Shown here in pieces: positions 9,429 through 19,759 of a DNA stretch of 64,000 nucleotides. Both the position numbers and the translations under genes were made by a program. The notes under the pieces were generated by a model, which was given only the letters and a program-made list of their open reading frames with translations, was not told the origin of the DNA and made no database searches. Source of the DNA: Dendrolimus kikuchii (taxonomy: Eukaryota; Arthropoda; Insecta; Lepidoptera; Lasiocampidae); NCBI GenBank assembly GCA_019925095.2, contig CM034392.1:10435887-10499886 (forward strand), in the 5' to 3' direction. How positions within the stretch are numbered: the first letter of the stretch is position 1; the number at the start of each line of letters is the position of its first letter.

Positions 9429-9565
9429 TGGCCGACTTCTATATCTTACCGACCGTTGTTTGCCTTACCATCGGTTGAATTTTGACATTACTTGTATGAA
9501 GCTTATGTCAAATTTTACCGGATAGTAAGGTAAATGAACGGTCTGTAAGATATAGGAACCAGCCA
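9429..9565. mobile_element. Palindromic MITE, family C copy 2
   Basis: Outer ends 'tggccgacttctatatctta' and '...atataggaaccagcca' are near inverse complements. The inner arms 'atcggttgaattttgacatt' and 'atgtcaaattttaccggat' also pair. The whole ~137 bp folds on itself, with no coding. The flanks do not show an exact TSD. Confidence 0.8.
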
Positions 9566-10189
9566 TTAATTAGTTAAATTTCAATTGTTAACTGATTTGT
9601 TTCAAAAAGAGACAGAAGAACAACCTGTGGCTTCATTTAGTAATTAATAATGCTTTTCAAAGTTAAATTTTTTACTCATATTAAATAATTACTCATCAAA
9701 CAAATCTACTTGTACGGTAAAGATTTGTAAATCGTACTAAGTTTTTACTAAATTATACCTATATATCTTACTAAGTTATAACTACATATAGCAATGCAAA
9801 ACGTTAATCAGTTACGTCAATTCACGTAATAAAAGCCTGAGAACTCAATTACAAAATGCAGTCAATAAAATTAATAACCACTGAAATAATTACGAAGTGC
9901 TTCACAGGTTTACAGTCGACACATTTAGGTGCTCATTCATCCCATCAATATGAATGCCTAATGAAAATGCAAATTTCCAAAATTTTGTTCAACAAATTCA
10001 CTGAAATTCATCGATATGAATACATACAGAGATTCGTCGGAATTCAAACCGATAATTGAATATTCAAATATTAACATACTAACCAGAAATAGATAACTGC
10101 ACATAGCGTTTAATACGAGATGGACAATTGGAATTCTGGTTGATTGCTTTTAAAATTAAAACGCGACCATCAAGTAAATGTTTTAAAGA
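9566..10189. other. Unassigned AT-rich sequence
   Basis: No supported gene. The plus frame 9856-10059 has no motif or codon bias. Confidence 0.5.
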
Positions 10190-10604
10190 AAACTTTACAT
10201 ACATACATACATACATAACTTCACGCCAGTTCCCTTGCGGGGTAGGCACGAACAACAGAGCGCCATTTAGGCCCATTCTTACACACCTCACTTGCTTCTT
10301 TGACATTCATAACTCTTGTCATGCACACTCGTCTGTTCTTAAGACTCCTGACATCACCCTCCGCTAGTACACGATCAATTTGATCATGGAAGGTGTGTCG
10401 TGGTCTTCCACGACTTCTGCATCCATCCACTTTTGCATTGTATATCTGTTTAGTCATTCTTTCATCATGCATTCTTTCTACATGCCCGAACCACCGGAGC
10501 ATTCCTTTCCTTACCTTCACCCCGACACTCTCTTTCAGACCAACTCTCTTTCTTACTTCGGTATTACGAACGCGGTCCGCGAGCGTCACTCCGCAGAAAC
10601 TTTA
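10190..10604 (-). mobile_element. LINE family B copy 1, 5'-truncated RT C-terminus with TSD
   Basis: The minus strand encodes ~122 residues. Motifs in order are: V-R-K-R-V-G-L-K-E-S near the start, L-R-W-F-G-H-V-E-R-M at about residue 30, R-S-R-G-R-P-R at about residue 58, and an M-T-R-V-M-N-V stretch before the stop. This is the C-terminal end of an RTE-type LINE reverse-transcriptase protein. It has a short 3' UTR and a (TACA)n tail at 10198-10217. The flanking direct repeat 'aaacttta' (10190-10197, 10597-10604) is an 8-bp TSD. The frame is intact, so the insert looks young. Confidence 0.88.
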
Positions 10605-11145
10605 GTTTAATACAATACTATTTTTGCATCCCTAGTACTGGATTATAAAATGAAATACAATACATGTAACAGCAAGGATTATAAATATAGATATTATGGT
10701 ACTAAGATAATCGTCATGCAAATTAAATATATTGTATTCTATTCTATATTCTTTGCAAAAGTTTATATAATTATAGAAACCATTTTTAAAGAATTTAAAT
10801 AAGAATTGTATCACATCCCATAAACTCAATTACTACGTATAGATACCAGCTGTCATCCACGACTTCATCTGTATTCCTTTTTTACTTTCTGAATGAAACA
10901 AAAAAAATTGGGTGTAGTAAAAGTGAAACTTCAGATAATATACTCACAGATAATTATTCTCTAGCTTTTATTAATACAAGTATAATTCTTGTAGCCTACA
11001 CCCGTCAACATATTATAATTCAAAATAAATTTCTTAAGTATTACTTTCAATTTTTCCCTGTTTTAGTCTAAAAACATTATTATCATTTTTATTTCAGTCC
11101 AAATTGGAGCTATGTTTAATCATCGGCTCATTGACTCTCTAATCT
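10605..11145. other. Unassigned AT-rich sequence
   Basis: No supported gene or repeat. The minus frame 10632-10829 is AT-rich and has no motif. Confidence 0.5.
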
Positions 11146-11149
11146 GTGT

Positions 11150-11295
11150 TGCACAATGTAAAACTCGTATCTCATTCTCTCGCAGGGTTAGCCCTATAGA
11201 TTTATTTGTTCATCTCCTTTTGTGTCGCTTTTGCGTTTCATCAAGTTTCAAATCACAACAATTCTAAAGAAGTTTGAATTCAAAAAGGAAAAGTA
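11150..11295 (+). mobile_element. MITE-like family D, partial copy 1
   Basis: Shares 'tatctcattctctcgcagg', 'ttagccctatagattt', 'tgtgtcgcttttgcgtttca' and 'tcacaacaattctaaagaag' with the longer copies at 20925 and 63028. Only the right half of the element is present. Confidence 0.65.
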
Positions 11296-11583
11296 AAAGC
11301 AAAATCAATAATACAAAAATATTTTCCATATAAAAAAATACAAGGAGTTAACGCGCTACAGTTCCATGAACTGGTGAGTTAAAATCGATTGCATAGAAAC
11401 CTTCACCATAAGAACACATGATGTGCCTACTTTCATATATTCATACATTCATCTTTTGTAAATACACATAGTTCCATTAATTTGACGTTTGAGATTCCTT
11501 GACAGAAGTGGATTCTTATAAGCTACTATAAGTTAATGTAATAATAATTGTATTTTTATTTTCAAAATCAGCCCATTCGACAC

Positions 11584-11642
11584 ATCATTAGATCTTTGAA
11601 GAATCAATTAAACTATAATTGATTCTTTAAAGATCTAATGAT
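11584..11642. repeat. 59-nt hairpin (inverted repeat)
   Basis: Arms 'atcattagatctttgaagaa' onward and '...ttctttaaagatctaatgat' pair over ~26 bp. There is one C/T difference, which would be a G-U pair in RNA, and a loop of about seven bases. It is not part of any repeat family I could match in the window. It could be a small fold-back element or a miRNA-like hairpin, and the sequence alone does not decide. Confidence 0.8.
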
Positions 11643-11958
11643 ACCACTTTATTTTTCATCAAAACCGTTCCCGAGACTCCTTTGAATATTTTTCGCTATG
11701 TCTTACAGTTTCGGATTTTGCCATAGAGGCCTACTTGAAAAATTCAACTGTAGTATACAAGTGTAACAGATCAAATCAAATCAAATAATTTGTTGCATAA
11801 AACATAGTTATACAAATAATTTTTGTTATTTTATACTGAGCACGTGTTTTTTGCCGGTTGGGCGTTATTATTACTAATGTTGCAATCTTATAATTATGTA
11901 TAACCTTAAATTTAACGAAATACTAAATGACACACAATTTAAATTTAGATATGTTTAT
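11643..11958. other. Mostly unassigned, possible LINE tail at 11766-11800
   Basis: Three 'atcaa' units in 'gatcaaatcaaatcaaataa' look like the (TTGAT)n tail of a minus-strand LINE, followed by 'ttgttgcataaaacatagtt'. No body with coding motifs is visible. Confidence 0.35.
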
Positions 11959-12224
11959 ATTGAATTTTATACATACATACATACATAACTTCACGCCAGT
12001 TCCCTTGCGGGGTAGGCACGAACAACAAGGCGCCATTCAGGCTTATTCTTACACACCTCACTTGCTTCTTTGACATTCATAACTCTTGTCATGCACGTTC
12101 GTCTGTTCTTAAGGCTCCTGACATCACCTTCTGCTAGTACACGATCAATTTGATCATGGAAGGTGTGTCGTGGCCTTCTACGACTTCTGTATCCATCTAC
12201 TTTTGCATTGCATTGAATTTTATA
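11959..12224 (-). mobile_element. LINE family B copy 2, 5'-truncated with 13-bp TSD
   Basis: Minus-strand frame from N-A-K-V-D-G-Y-R-S-R-R-R-P-R to the terminal A-Y-P-A-R-E-L-A, the same C-terminus as copy 1, with a (TACA)n tail. The direct repeat 'attgaattttata' lies at 11959-11971 and 12212-12224. Only ~240 bases of the element were copied. The frame is open, so the insertion appears recent. Confidence 0.9.
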
Positions 12225-12740
12225 TGCCACAAATATTATAAATATATTTAAACACTTAACATTCTAACTTATCACCTAAGAATATGAAAGAAGAAATGTG
12301 ATACCATTCGTTTAATATATAGTTGAGATGTACAATAGTATAGTACAATATACAATAATATATAGATATATAAACTATGTAACTATTTCCAATAAAGGTA
12401 TATAGTAGAAGCTAAAATTAATATAATAAGGGTTACGCTTGTAAGGTCACGGTGCGCAAACAAACGAATACACGTTTAAGCCCCGACTTGCTTTAGTTCC
12501 AAGTGTCTCGATTCCCATAATTATTAATTTCAATTGTGAGATAATAACAAGTGGGACGCATTCAATGTACGCATTTCCGTTTTGAAACTTCGGTTCAGTG
12601 TAACTTATGCAGTTTCATTAACTAAAATTTCTTACATATCCATTAGCTGTTGAATAACTAGTTATTTTGATATTATGGGAAACTATCCGTTGAATATAGA
12701 GATATGTGTATAAAATTATGTATAAATTGGTTGGGATATA
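12225..12740. other. Unassigned, with a non-repetitive stretch at 12425-12605
   Basis: AT-rich sequence. 12425-12605 has mixed composition, no match elsewhere in the window and no open frame. It is a candidate conserved non-coding stretch only in the sense that it is unique here. Confidence 0.4.
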
Positions 12741-12744
12741 TATT

Positions 12745-12892
12745 TCTTGAATGAATGAAAACTTTTTATTGTTTACCATAAACTTAAATCTAGACAATTG
12801 ATATGGATACATTTGCATTAGAACAATGGGCGGCCTTATCGCTTATAGCGATCTCTTCCAGGCAACCCTGTGTCTAAGGAAATTTTAATATA
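12745..12892 (-). mobile_element. LINE 3' end, family F copy 2, (CATT)n tail
   Basis: On minus: 'gttgcctggaagagatcgct' then 'ataagcgataaggccgccc', then '...aacaataaaaagttttcatt' and CATT units. Same terminus as 6285, but with a CATT rather than CTAT tail. Confidence 0.78.
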
Positions 12893-13841
12893 CGATTTTT
12901 GGTGTTGCACGAAACTTAAATAAAAGTAATAAAATCACAATCAAATATTATTAAAATATAAATAAACTACTATATACATATATATAAAGATATACATATA
13001 TAATTAGATATACGATGATATTATAAATTATATATATTATACATTCAAACAATAGATAAATTCATTTAATGCAATAATTTTTATTTAATAGACCTTTTAT
13101 TTAATAACGGTCAGTGATATGTTTAAATGTAGTCATTGATGTAGCTTGGCTGATTGTTAAGGGTAGGGAGTTCCACAGTTGAACAGCCTGTAGCTACGGC
13201 AAAAGAATTTCCTACGATGGAAGAAGTAATCACAGGAATGAAATTGATAGAGAAAACTAAAAAGTTTCTTTTTCGTGGCTTTAGGAATAAATCGATTTTT
13301 GACGTATAATTATGTATTTACGATAAGAGGAATTTATGTATAGATTTTTCATACTGGTAAATATGGTAGCTTCCATAGGATATAGACAATACTTTACGGG
13401 GGCGAAATTATAAAAAAAATAAATGATTTTGTAGTTTTAAATCTATTTAGCCTACTAAAATAAATTATGATGTTAGGCATATTCCCATATGTATTTACAA
13501 AACATGATCACGTTCTCATATTTTTTTTAATTAGCTTATGTCTCGACATATTGCTTTCGAAAACCGCAAGGCTCATATTATTCTAGAATTCCTTGTGGAT
13601 AAACTATTGATACAGATATTATTCGATAAAATGTAAATGTTGCGTGTCCCTTTCACATCTAGTTCTGTAGAAAACGTTTTAATTTTTGGTCTACTAAACA
13701 TAAACTGTTGATGTGCGTATGAGTTATAGTATGACTGTAGGATTAAGCAAGCGCCCTAACGGGAGCGCTCTAAGCAGACGCCATCTCGCGCCGCTCACCT
13801 GTTCCAGCTATAGTATCATATGGTATTCTCGTCTAAATAGA
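12893..13841. other. Mostly unassigned, possible degenerate repeat at 13135-13400
   Basis: 'gggagttccacagttgaaca' then 'gcctgtagc' and 'aaaagaatttcctacgatgg' are similar to a LINE-associated stretch I know from other lepidopteran sequence, but no second copy in the window confirms it. The GC-richer 13740-13800 stands alone. Confidence 0.35.
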
Positions 13842-14090
13842 TTAAAAAAACCGACTTCAAAAACAAAAAAAAACTAAAAAGTATAAAATAACTTATTTCT
13901 AAAGCTATTATTATTAATATATATTATTTAAAACATCTTAAAGTCGGTGCTTAGTAATTTTCAAAAAAAATATAGTAATTTTTATGTTTTACTTTGCACC
14001 GACTTTAGATAATATATATTAGTAATAATAGCTTTAGAAATAAGTTATTTTATACTTTTTAGTTTTTGAAGTCGGTTTTTTTAAACGAAG
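13842..14090. mobile_element. Fold-back element, family Q copy 1
   Basis: Two ~100-bp arms pair. On the left are 'ccgacttcaaaaac', 'aaaaagtataaaataactta' and 'tttctaaagctattattatt'. The right arm carries the inverse complement and ends 'tttttgaagtcggttttttt' plus 'aaacgaag'. A central ~45-bp spacer contains 'gtaatttttatgttttactt'. A second copy is at 46413-46675. It has no coding and is a MITE by structure. Confidence 0.85.
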
Positions 14091-14797
14091 TTTTTTTTAT
14101 TTTTTTCATTTATGTATAATATACACTTTAAGAATTACTAAATTAAGCAACGTAATCTGCATGTTTAGTTATTTTATTAGTCCAGTCGAATTCTTCAAAT
14201 ACTTTTAAATTAAAAAATACAGTTTAGTTACAACGTACATAAAACCCTACTATTGTATTCTACAGAAAATTGTTGCAGAATTTCGAGTACAAATTCAATT
14301 GAACTAGATTTCGGCAGTCATATTCTGTACGTATCTATGACGGACAAGATATAATCTGACAAGGAAATCTAGTTTGCTCGCTAATCGCCGACTAGATAGC
14401 TATTGTTAAAGTGACCACTACACGTGAACAACTGGATTTTACTGAACGTAACTAGGACGTGAAAAGTGACTCATTTAATTTTAGTTTTCGAAACGACCTA
14501 ATTCTTTTTCATTATTAGGACTTAAAACAAATTAATGCTTCGTGAAAACTATAATGATGCATTATTTTCTGTGTCTATATTTATTAAGAACAAGATTCTA
14601 GTTCCCCAGTCAAAGGGAAAAAATTAAACTTATATAAATTCAAGCTACTCGATTGAGATACGGGTGATTTCAGTTAAATTACATTGTCTGAGGGTAGCTG
14701 TAACCAAATGACAAAAACAGTAACCGTTTGTCATTCTGCAGAGTTATGAGTCCATTCATTGACCAGGACTCACACGGATTTGACCAATTTTATTATT
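14091..14797. other. Unassigned AT-rich sequence
   Basis: No supported gene. Mixed sequence at 14280-14470 is unique within the window. Confidence 0.5.
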
Positions 14798-14799
14798 TA

Positions 14800-14968
14800 C
14801 CTAGAATACGCCCGTGACTTCGTACACACTTGACTGGAAATTCCCGTGGGATTTCCGAGACACAAAGTATCGCAGAATTTAAAAAAGAATGTAAGCTATC
14901 GTTTTGGTGGAAACAGTGTCGGAATAATCTAATTTTTCTGTATCCGAATAACTTCAAACCGTTTGAAG
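14800..14968 (+). mobile_element. RTE-like tail element, family E copy 2 (3' truncated)
   Basis: Starts 'ctagaatacgcccgtgactt', has 'gaaattcccgtgggatttcc', 'gaatgtaagctatcgttttg' and 'ccgaataacttcaaaccgtt'. It ends where the minus-strand R1-like LINE begins. Confidence 0.7.
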
Positions 14969-14974
14969 TTGTTC

Positions 14975-15425
14975 ACCACCACCCTCTTCAACAACAGGGG
15001 GGAAGTCCGCAGGATCCTCTGGTTTCACGCGATCCCTTGTGCTGGAATCATAGTGGGAGTTGTTGTGCGTTGCTGCACCTCCGACCCGAACCCGCGTCCT
15101 GCAGATGGCGTCTGCATCTGCACTCGCTTCCCTCTGCCTCTTCGACGCTTCCTTTTGGGTCCTGACCGACTCACAGAAGGAGGCGAGCTCGGATCATCAA
15201 TTTTTTACTGGAAAGCATAGCTTTCACCAATGCCCTCCTGGGATGTTAACGGACCAACAGCAACTTTCCAAATGGGACTTTGGGGTCCCCAGGCGGCGCA
15301 TTCCACAAGGGTATGGAGGGCCGTATCCATAGGTGCGTCGCACTCGTGGCACTAGGGCGTTTCTCAGGGAGACTTAATCCAATTTTACTTCCTACAACGT
15401 GGGCACATATATACATTGCATCCCA
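14975..15425 (-). mobile_element. R1-clade LINE, C-terminus of the RT protein with CCHC motif
   Basis: On minus, around 15290-15351, the frame reads CHECDAPMDTALHTLVEC followed by A-A-W-G. This is a C-x2-C-x8-H-x4-C zinc-finger pattern found at the end of R1/jockey-type RT proteins. After a shift it continues with S-F-C-E-S-V-R-T-Q-K-E-A, matching the common S-F-C-E-x-V-x-x-Q-K-E-A end, then a basic tail. At least one frameshift and a stop separate the two parts, so it is dead. The plus-strand frames at 14830-15621 are shadows. Confidence 0.82.
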
Positions 15426-16305
15426 TTTATTTTCATTATACTCTTCATATATTCATTTGAAGCAGAAGCTTTATTATTATTATTTATTTATTTTTGTTAG
15501 GAAAGTTGACAATTTAGATTTGATACGTACGATGTCGTTTATCAACAATAGCTTACTTGTCCATGTTATCATACTGTCTGTCTATACTAACTTGCCTTTC
15601 AACATTAATTTGACATATTAGTTTTATTCGTCACTTTTCATCCATTCCTTATACATTCACATATCACATTCTATGTTTACCTATCGTTATCTTCTAAAGG
15701 TCTTTTAAAAGGATTATGAAATCATTATTATCAAGCTTCCTTTATAACTCGAGTACCAATGGTAGTGGCATCAACCGTGGACGAGAGGCAGCGTCGTCAA
15801 TAATTCATGCGGTAGGCACGTCGTGGCCGCCAGCCGGTCCTAATTGATTCCTGATGCGGTCCGTGAGCTGATCGCATCACTGCCTCCTTGTACTGCCCTC
15901 TGAGGACCCGTGCGCCTCATTACCTACTTACGGGCTCATACATGCGTGGACGATGAAACTTGAACATATTATACTGAATAATAAATAGGATGCTGATTAA
16001 TATTAAACATAAAATATATTACTTTCTTGTGATATAATCCACCGTTGGTATATGATTTCACGTGTTGCTTTTTAATTAATTATCGGTACGGTCATAAACA
16101 TAGCAAGTCACAAAGTTTTAAGTCTTTGAGAAATACATAACTTGTAGTCATGTTTTCCAAAACATTTTAGTACTTTGAACCAAGATGACGGTCATTGCAT
16201 AGAACTTTGCTAAGATCATCGTGACGAAGAACCTTACCATTGACTAGAACTTAATCTTAGTGTTCTTTAAGATCTTCAACACAATCAGAAACCGTATCAA
16301 TATAT
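15426..16305. other. Unassigned, GC-richer patch at 15770-15950
   Basis: The patch contains 'ggcacgtcgtggccgccagc' and 'ctcatacatgcgtggacg', has no open frame of note and no second copy here. The rest is AT-rich. It may be a remnant of the adjacent LINE's untranslated sequence. Confidence 0.35.
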
Positions 16306-16307
16306 TT

Positions 16308-16540
16308 CATCCGTACAGGAACATCGAAAGAATAGTAAGTTCTACGGCTGGATTGTCTGTCGCAAGACACGATATAATAACCCATAGCCATGGAGCAGGG
16401 TAATTGCCCATCTGGATTGCTACCACTCCCGGTTTATGCTATCATGACAATCCAAGTCGTGGTCCGACATTAGTAGCTAGGTTCCAGACGACAACAACCA
16501 CTTTTCGTCAGGTGGATTATCAGGGTAAGTGTTCATTAAT
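16308..16540 (+). mobile_element. SINE-like family A, diverged copy A10
   Basis: 'catccgtacaggaacatcga' begins it like the family start 'atccgtgcaggaacggaga'. Then follow 'ggtaattgcccatctggatt', 'gctaccactcccggtttat' and 'ggttccagacgac', in family order with many substitutions. The 3' end is incomplete. It is an old copy. Confidence 0.7.
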
Positions 16541-17932
16541 AAAAAAAGATAAAATTAGATTTCGCCTAATAAAAAAATTATACTTGCTTTGACATTTGAA
16601 TATATAATTTTTAACTAGACATGAGATTTATACAAAGAATAAATACCTGTAATAAATACTTAGAGACATATTTAATATATTCCTCAAGGAATAGATAATC
16701 CTTGCACGTGGCGAACCAAAAAACGCTTTTCTGAAAAAGGGCCAAGAAAAAATCTAGGCTAACCGCTATTTTGTTTTTGTGTCAGAAAATTTGAATACAT
16801 TAAAAAAACGGGGGACCAACAAAAACGAATAACTTACACAATAACTTAGCCGCTCGTGTAAGCAAATCTTGTATTACCATTTTAAATTCAGTTTGAAACA
16901 TTCCATTCGTTCGACGGTCGTGTAGTAACTTATGCAGTTCACAACTGATTGTCATTCGGGACACATACATAATCTTGCCGGAGAGGCCGTGATCTTGAAC
17001 GCAGAGTGACAGCGGGCGACTCGTATCCCTATTTCAAATTACACAAATTTCTACTGTATTGTCGAATAACAATAGTTTACCGCCAAATGATGTTGTTCTG
17101 TAATTTTGTAACGTGATCTTAGTTAGTACTAATTGAGATTCAGGAAATAAACTATATTTTAAGTTTATATTTACATACGTTTTCGAGATTATTGCACATA
17201 ATCAAAACAACGTATTAACAGATTCAACTTATATATTAAACTAGAGATATACATAGCGTTTTGCTTGTGTTAACATAGGGTCCATCCCAGTGGATCTTCC
17301 CTACGTAATCGAAAAAAATGTACGGTAACTAGCGCCATCAAGTGGTGCAGGAACATCAAAAATTATAATTAGTTTCCATTTAGTCCACTTAACTTCACTT
17401 AAGATAGCGTTGTGCAATATCTATAAATAAATACATCGCGCTGACGAGACCTTAAAAGCATAAATGAAACCATAAGTTGTGATCATTTTTGGTGAATTTT
17501 GCACACTTTTACATGTAGTTTTATGTGACCCATTTTTTTATTTTGGCATATAGTGTGATATATAAGTTTTTAAACAAATTTTATTCTGCGTTTCCCTTTA
17601 TTCCAATTTAGAACAAGTTATAACTTATTAGTATCATCTAGTGAAATTTATAGAATTATCGATTGTAGCGCCATCTATCGGACAAGGTAAATGATATTTT
17701 GATATTTTATTCCAGAGAGGCTCATCTATTTTATATATAGTGTATTATCTATGAAAAGGTCTGAATACCATGAACATATAAAATGTTTACGTTCATCTCT
17801 CTTGTTTAAAACTATAACAATCAAATTTATACTTTCAGTTCCTTCCAAAGGCCACAAAAGTCAAAGGTAGAAACAAACATACAAAAGTCATTTTCATAAT
17901 TAGACATAATATGGACGAAAGTATGTATGGGA
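16541..17932. other. Unassigned, unique stretch at 16850-17060
   Basis: No supported gene. 16850-17060 has balanced composition and no repeat match. 'agcgccatc' motifs occur at 17332 and 17670, a string seen in several scattered places (8423, 28806, 38797 inverted), probably from old repeats. Confidence 0.4.
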
Positions 17933-17939
17933 TTAAGCT

Positions 17940-18330
17940 ACCGTAGCGTAAACAGGCTCACTTGATGGAAGGTGGTTACCGGTTACGTTATAGACATTTA
18001 TAAAGCCAGGGGCGTTGTTAATAGGTTGCTGGCCTCTAAGAAATTTTATAAGGCCCTTTTTAAGCATCCCCGTATCGTAGCGCAGAGGGAAAACCTTGAC
18101 AGGAAGTTCTCTCCAAATCATTGTCGTACGCGGAATAAACGATCTAGAGAACCGTTGCATAGTTGCGCGTGAGAGCTCCAGTAAATCAGGGTGAACATCC
18201 CAGTAAAAACGAAGCGTTGGTACCGGATCAAACAATTCCTCGGAACACCCCTCGTTGTACTGGTGGTAGAGTACGCAGAGCGACGCAAAGTCTATCCGAA
18301 GGCTCAGCAATTCTAACCCGCATGTAAAGT
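17940..18330 (-). mobile_element. Jockey/CR1-type LINE, RT protein C-terminus plus 3' tail
   Basis: The minus strand encodes ~125 residues. Motifs in order: S-L-C-V-L-Y-H-x-Y near the start, E-G-C-S-E-E-L-F-D at about residue 20, R-F-S-R-S-F-I-P-R-T-T at about residue 53, W-R-E-L-P-V-K-V-F-P at about residue 67, and F-L-R-G-Q-Q near residue 88. This matches the common lepidopteran C-terminus S-L-C-x-F-Y ... E-C-S-E-E-L-F ... F-x-P-R-T ... W-N-x-L-P-x-x-V-F-P. The frame is open but only the end of the protein is present. The last ~50 bases ('aaacaggctcacttgatgga' with 'tggttacc' and 'atagacattt') resemble the 3' end of SINE-like family A. Confidence 0.85.
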
Positions 18331-18521
18331 ATAAGTATAAGGTCGTTGATTATACGAACGGTGCGAAGTTGGATGGAGTTAAAGGAGACAGTCTGGTAAG
18401 CGGGTGCTCCGGCTCATAGGTGTGTGCAGTAAGTGCAAATAAACTCAAAATTAAACAAGTAACCACAATTTACACGAAGCATAACTACAAGAACCCATTG
18501 AAATGAGAGATAAATCCATCG
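18331..18521. other. Unassigned sequence
   Basis: No clear feature. It may be more of the LINE upstream, but no frame supports that. Confidence 0.4.
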
Positions 18522-18783
18522 ATTTTTTTTTCTGAAGCACGACAGACAGGCTGACGACCCAGCTGCGATGGAAAGTGGAAAGCGCCTATGGATGTCAGCA
18601 ACACCAGTGATACTGCCAATGTGCTACCGTCCTCGAAAGAGAAACTGGAACCTGGCCAATGATCCTGGAACAGAACTCAAAGTTGTTGTGGCGTCATTCT
18701 CTAGGTGAAGGTTCGTAGCCATCCAGTCGGGCATATGCCCTACCACCTGACTGTGGGTTGTTTTGTCGCCTCTTACGACAGGA
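18522..18783 (-). mobile_element. SINE-like family A, copy A3, 5' truncated
   Basis: T-run at 18522-18531 on plus marks the A tail of a minus-strand copy. It extends to 'cgcctcttacgaca' and stops at 'ggagagattggatt', so the first ~45 bases of the element are missing. With copy A6 it shares variants such as 'ctcgaa(g)agagaaactggaa', which suggests a subfamily. Confidence 0.8.
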
Positions 18784-18826
18784 GAGATTGGATTAAAGAC
18801 TGAATTAATCGCAAAATAATTACTAA

Positions 18827-19137
18827 TACTTCTATCCGTGCAGGAACGGAGAAAGAATACAATTTCCTGCGGCCGGGCGGCCTGTCGTAAGAGGCGACAA
18901 AACAACCCACAGAGAGGTGGTAGGGCATTTGCCCGACTTGATGGCTACCACCCCTGGTCTAAAGTATGTCGCCATAACAACCTTGAGTTGTGTTCCGGCA
19001 TTAGTGACCAGGTTCTAGTGTATCTTAAGAGAGCAGCAGCGCATTTGTAGCAACTTTGGTGGTGCAAATGTCCATAGATGATGGCAACCGTTTTCTATCA
19101 AGTGGGCCGTCTGCCTGTAATAAAAAAAAATACTTCT
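18827..19137 (+). mobile_element. SINE-like family A, copy A4, full length with 7-bp TSD
   Basis: Runs from 'atccgtgcaggaacggagaa' at 18834 to 'gtctgcctgtaataaaaaaa' ending 19130. The direct repeat 'tacttct' is at 18827-18833 and 19131-19137. The TSD fixes the 5' end of the family at 'atccgtgcagg'. A3 lies 50 bp upstream in the opposite direction. Confidence 0.92.
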
Positions 19138-19167
19138 TAAGTCCATGTTAAAATGTATTTTTAATTA

Positions 19168-19245
19168 TGTTTTTTTCCCACATCACGGATAGTGGTTACT
19201 GGCGCCTATAGACGTTTGCAATATCAGATGCAAAACCAGCGAATT
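19168..19245 (-). mobile_element. SINE-like family A, 3' fragment
   Basis: 'cggatagtggttactggcgc' then 'ctatagacgtttgcaatatc' matches the 3' part of family A read on minus ('agcggttaccatcgcctatg', 'gacatttgcaacacc'). Confidence 0.55.
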
Positions 19246-19399
19246 CCCGCATTTAGTATGGGATAAAGAGGAGGAGATAGGAAGATAAGACAGAGGGATC
19301 AAACAAAAGGAATGGGATAGAAGAGATCGGTATGGGATTGGAAGTTTAATACTTATCTCTAATGTATGTGTGTATTGTTGTACATGTTTATATTTTGCA

Positions 19400-19575
19400 C
19401 TAACTTACCCGTGACTTTCTCCGGCCGGATTTTTTTTTAAACATCAGCTATCTGCCGGTAAAACTCCCGTCAAAATCGGTCCAGCCGTTTCAGAGCATTA
19501 GGCGGAACATCCAGACAGACAAACATGCTGAAAATTGCATTTTCGGAATCTGCTTGTTCGAATTATCTTATACCA
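19400..19575 (+). mobile_element. RTE-like tail element
   Basis: 'ttacccgtgactttctccgg' start, 'gtcaaaatcggtccagccgt' middle and 'ccagacagacaaacatgctg' end follow the standard order of RTE-like tails in this window. Confidence 0.6.
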
Positions 19576-19759
19576 TGTAAGGAATGTATGGAGATATGTG
19601 CCAGTATGAATTTTTAGTACGGCATTATTGCGACAGTAACAATATTTTTTGTTTGTTACAACTCCATTAATTCTTTGAAAAGTAATATAATAACATATAT
19701 GTGTGATGTACTACTCTAGTGAAAGCGTAAATCAAGCTTTAGATGTGTATGATATTTGT

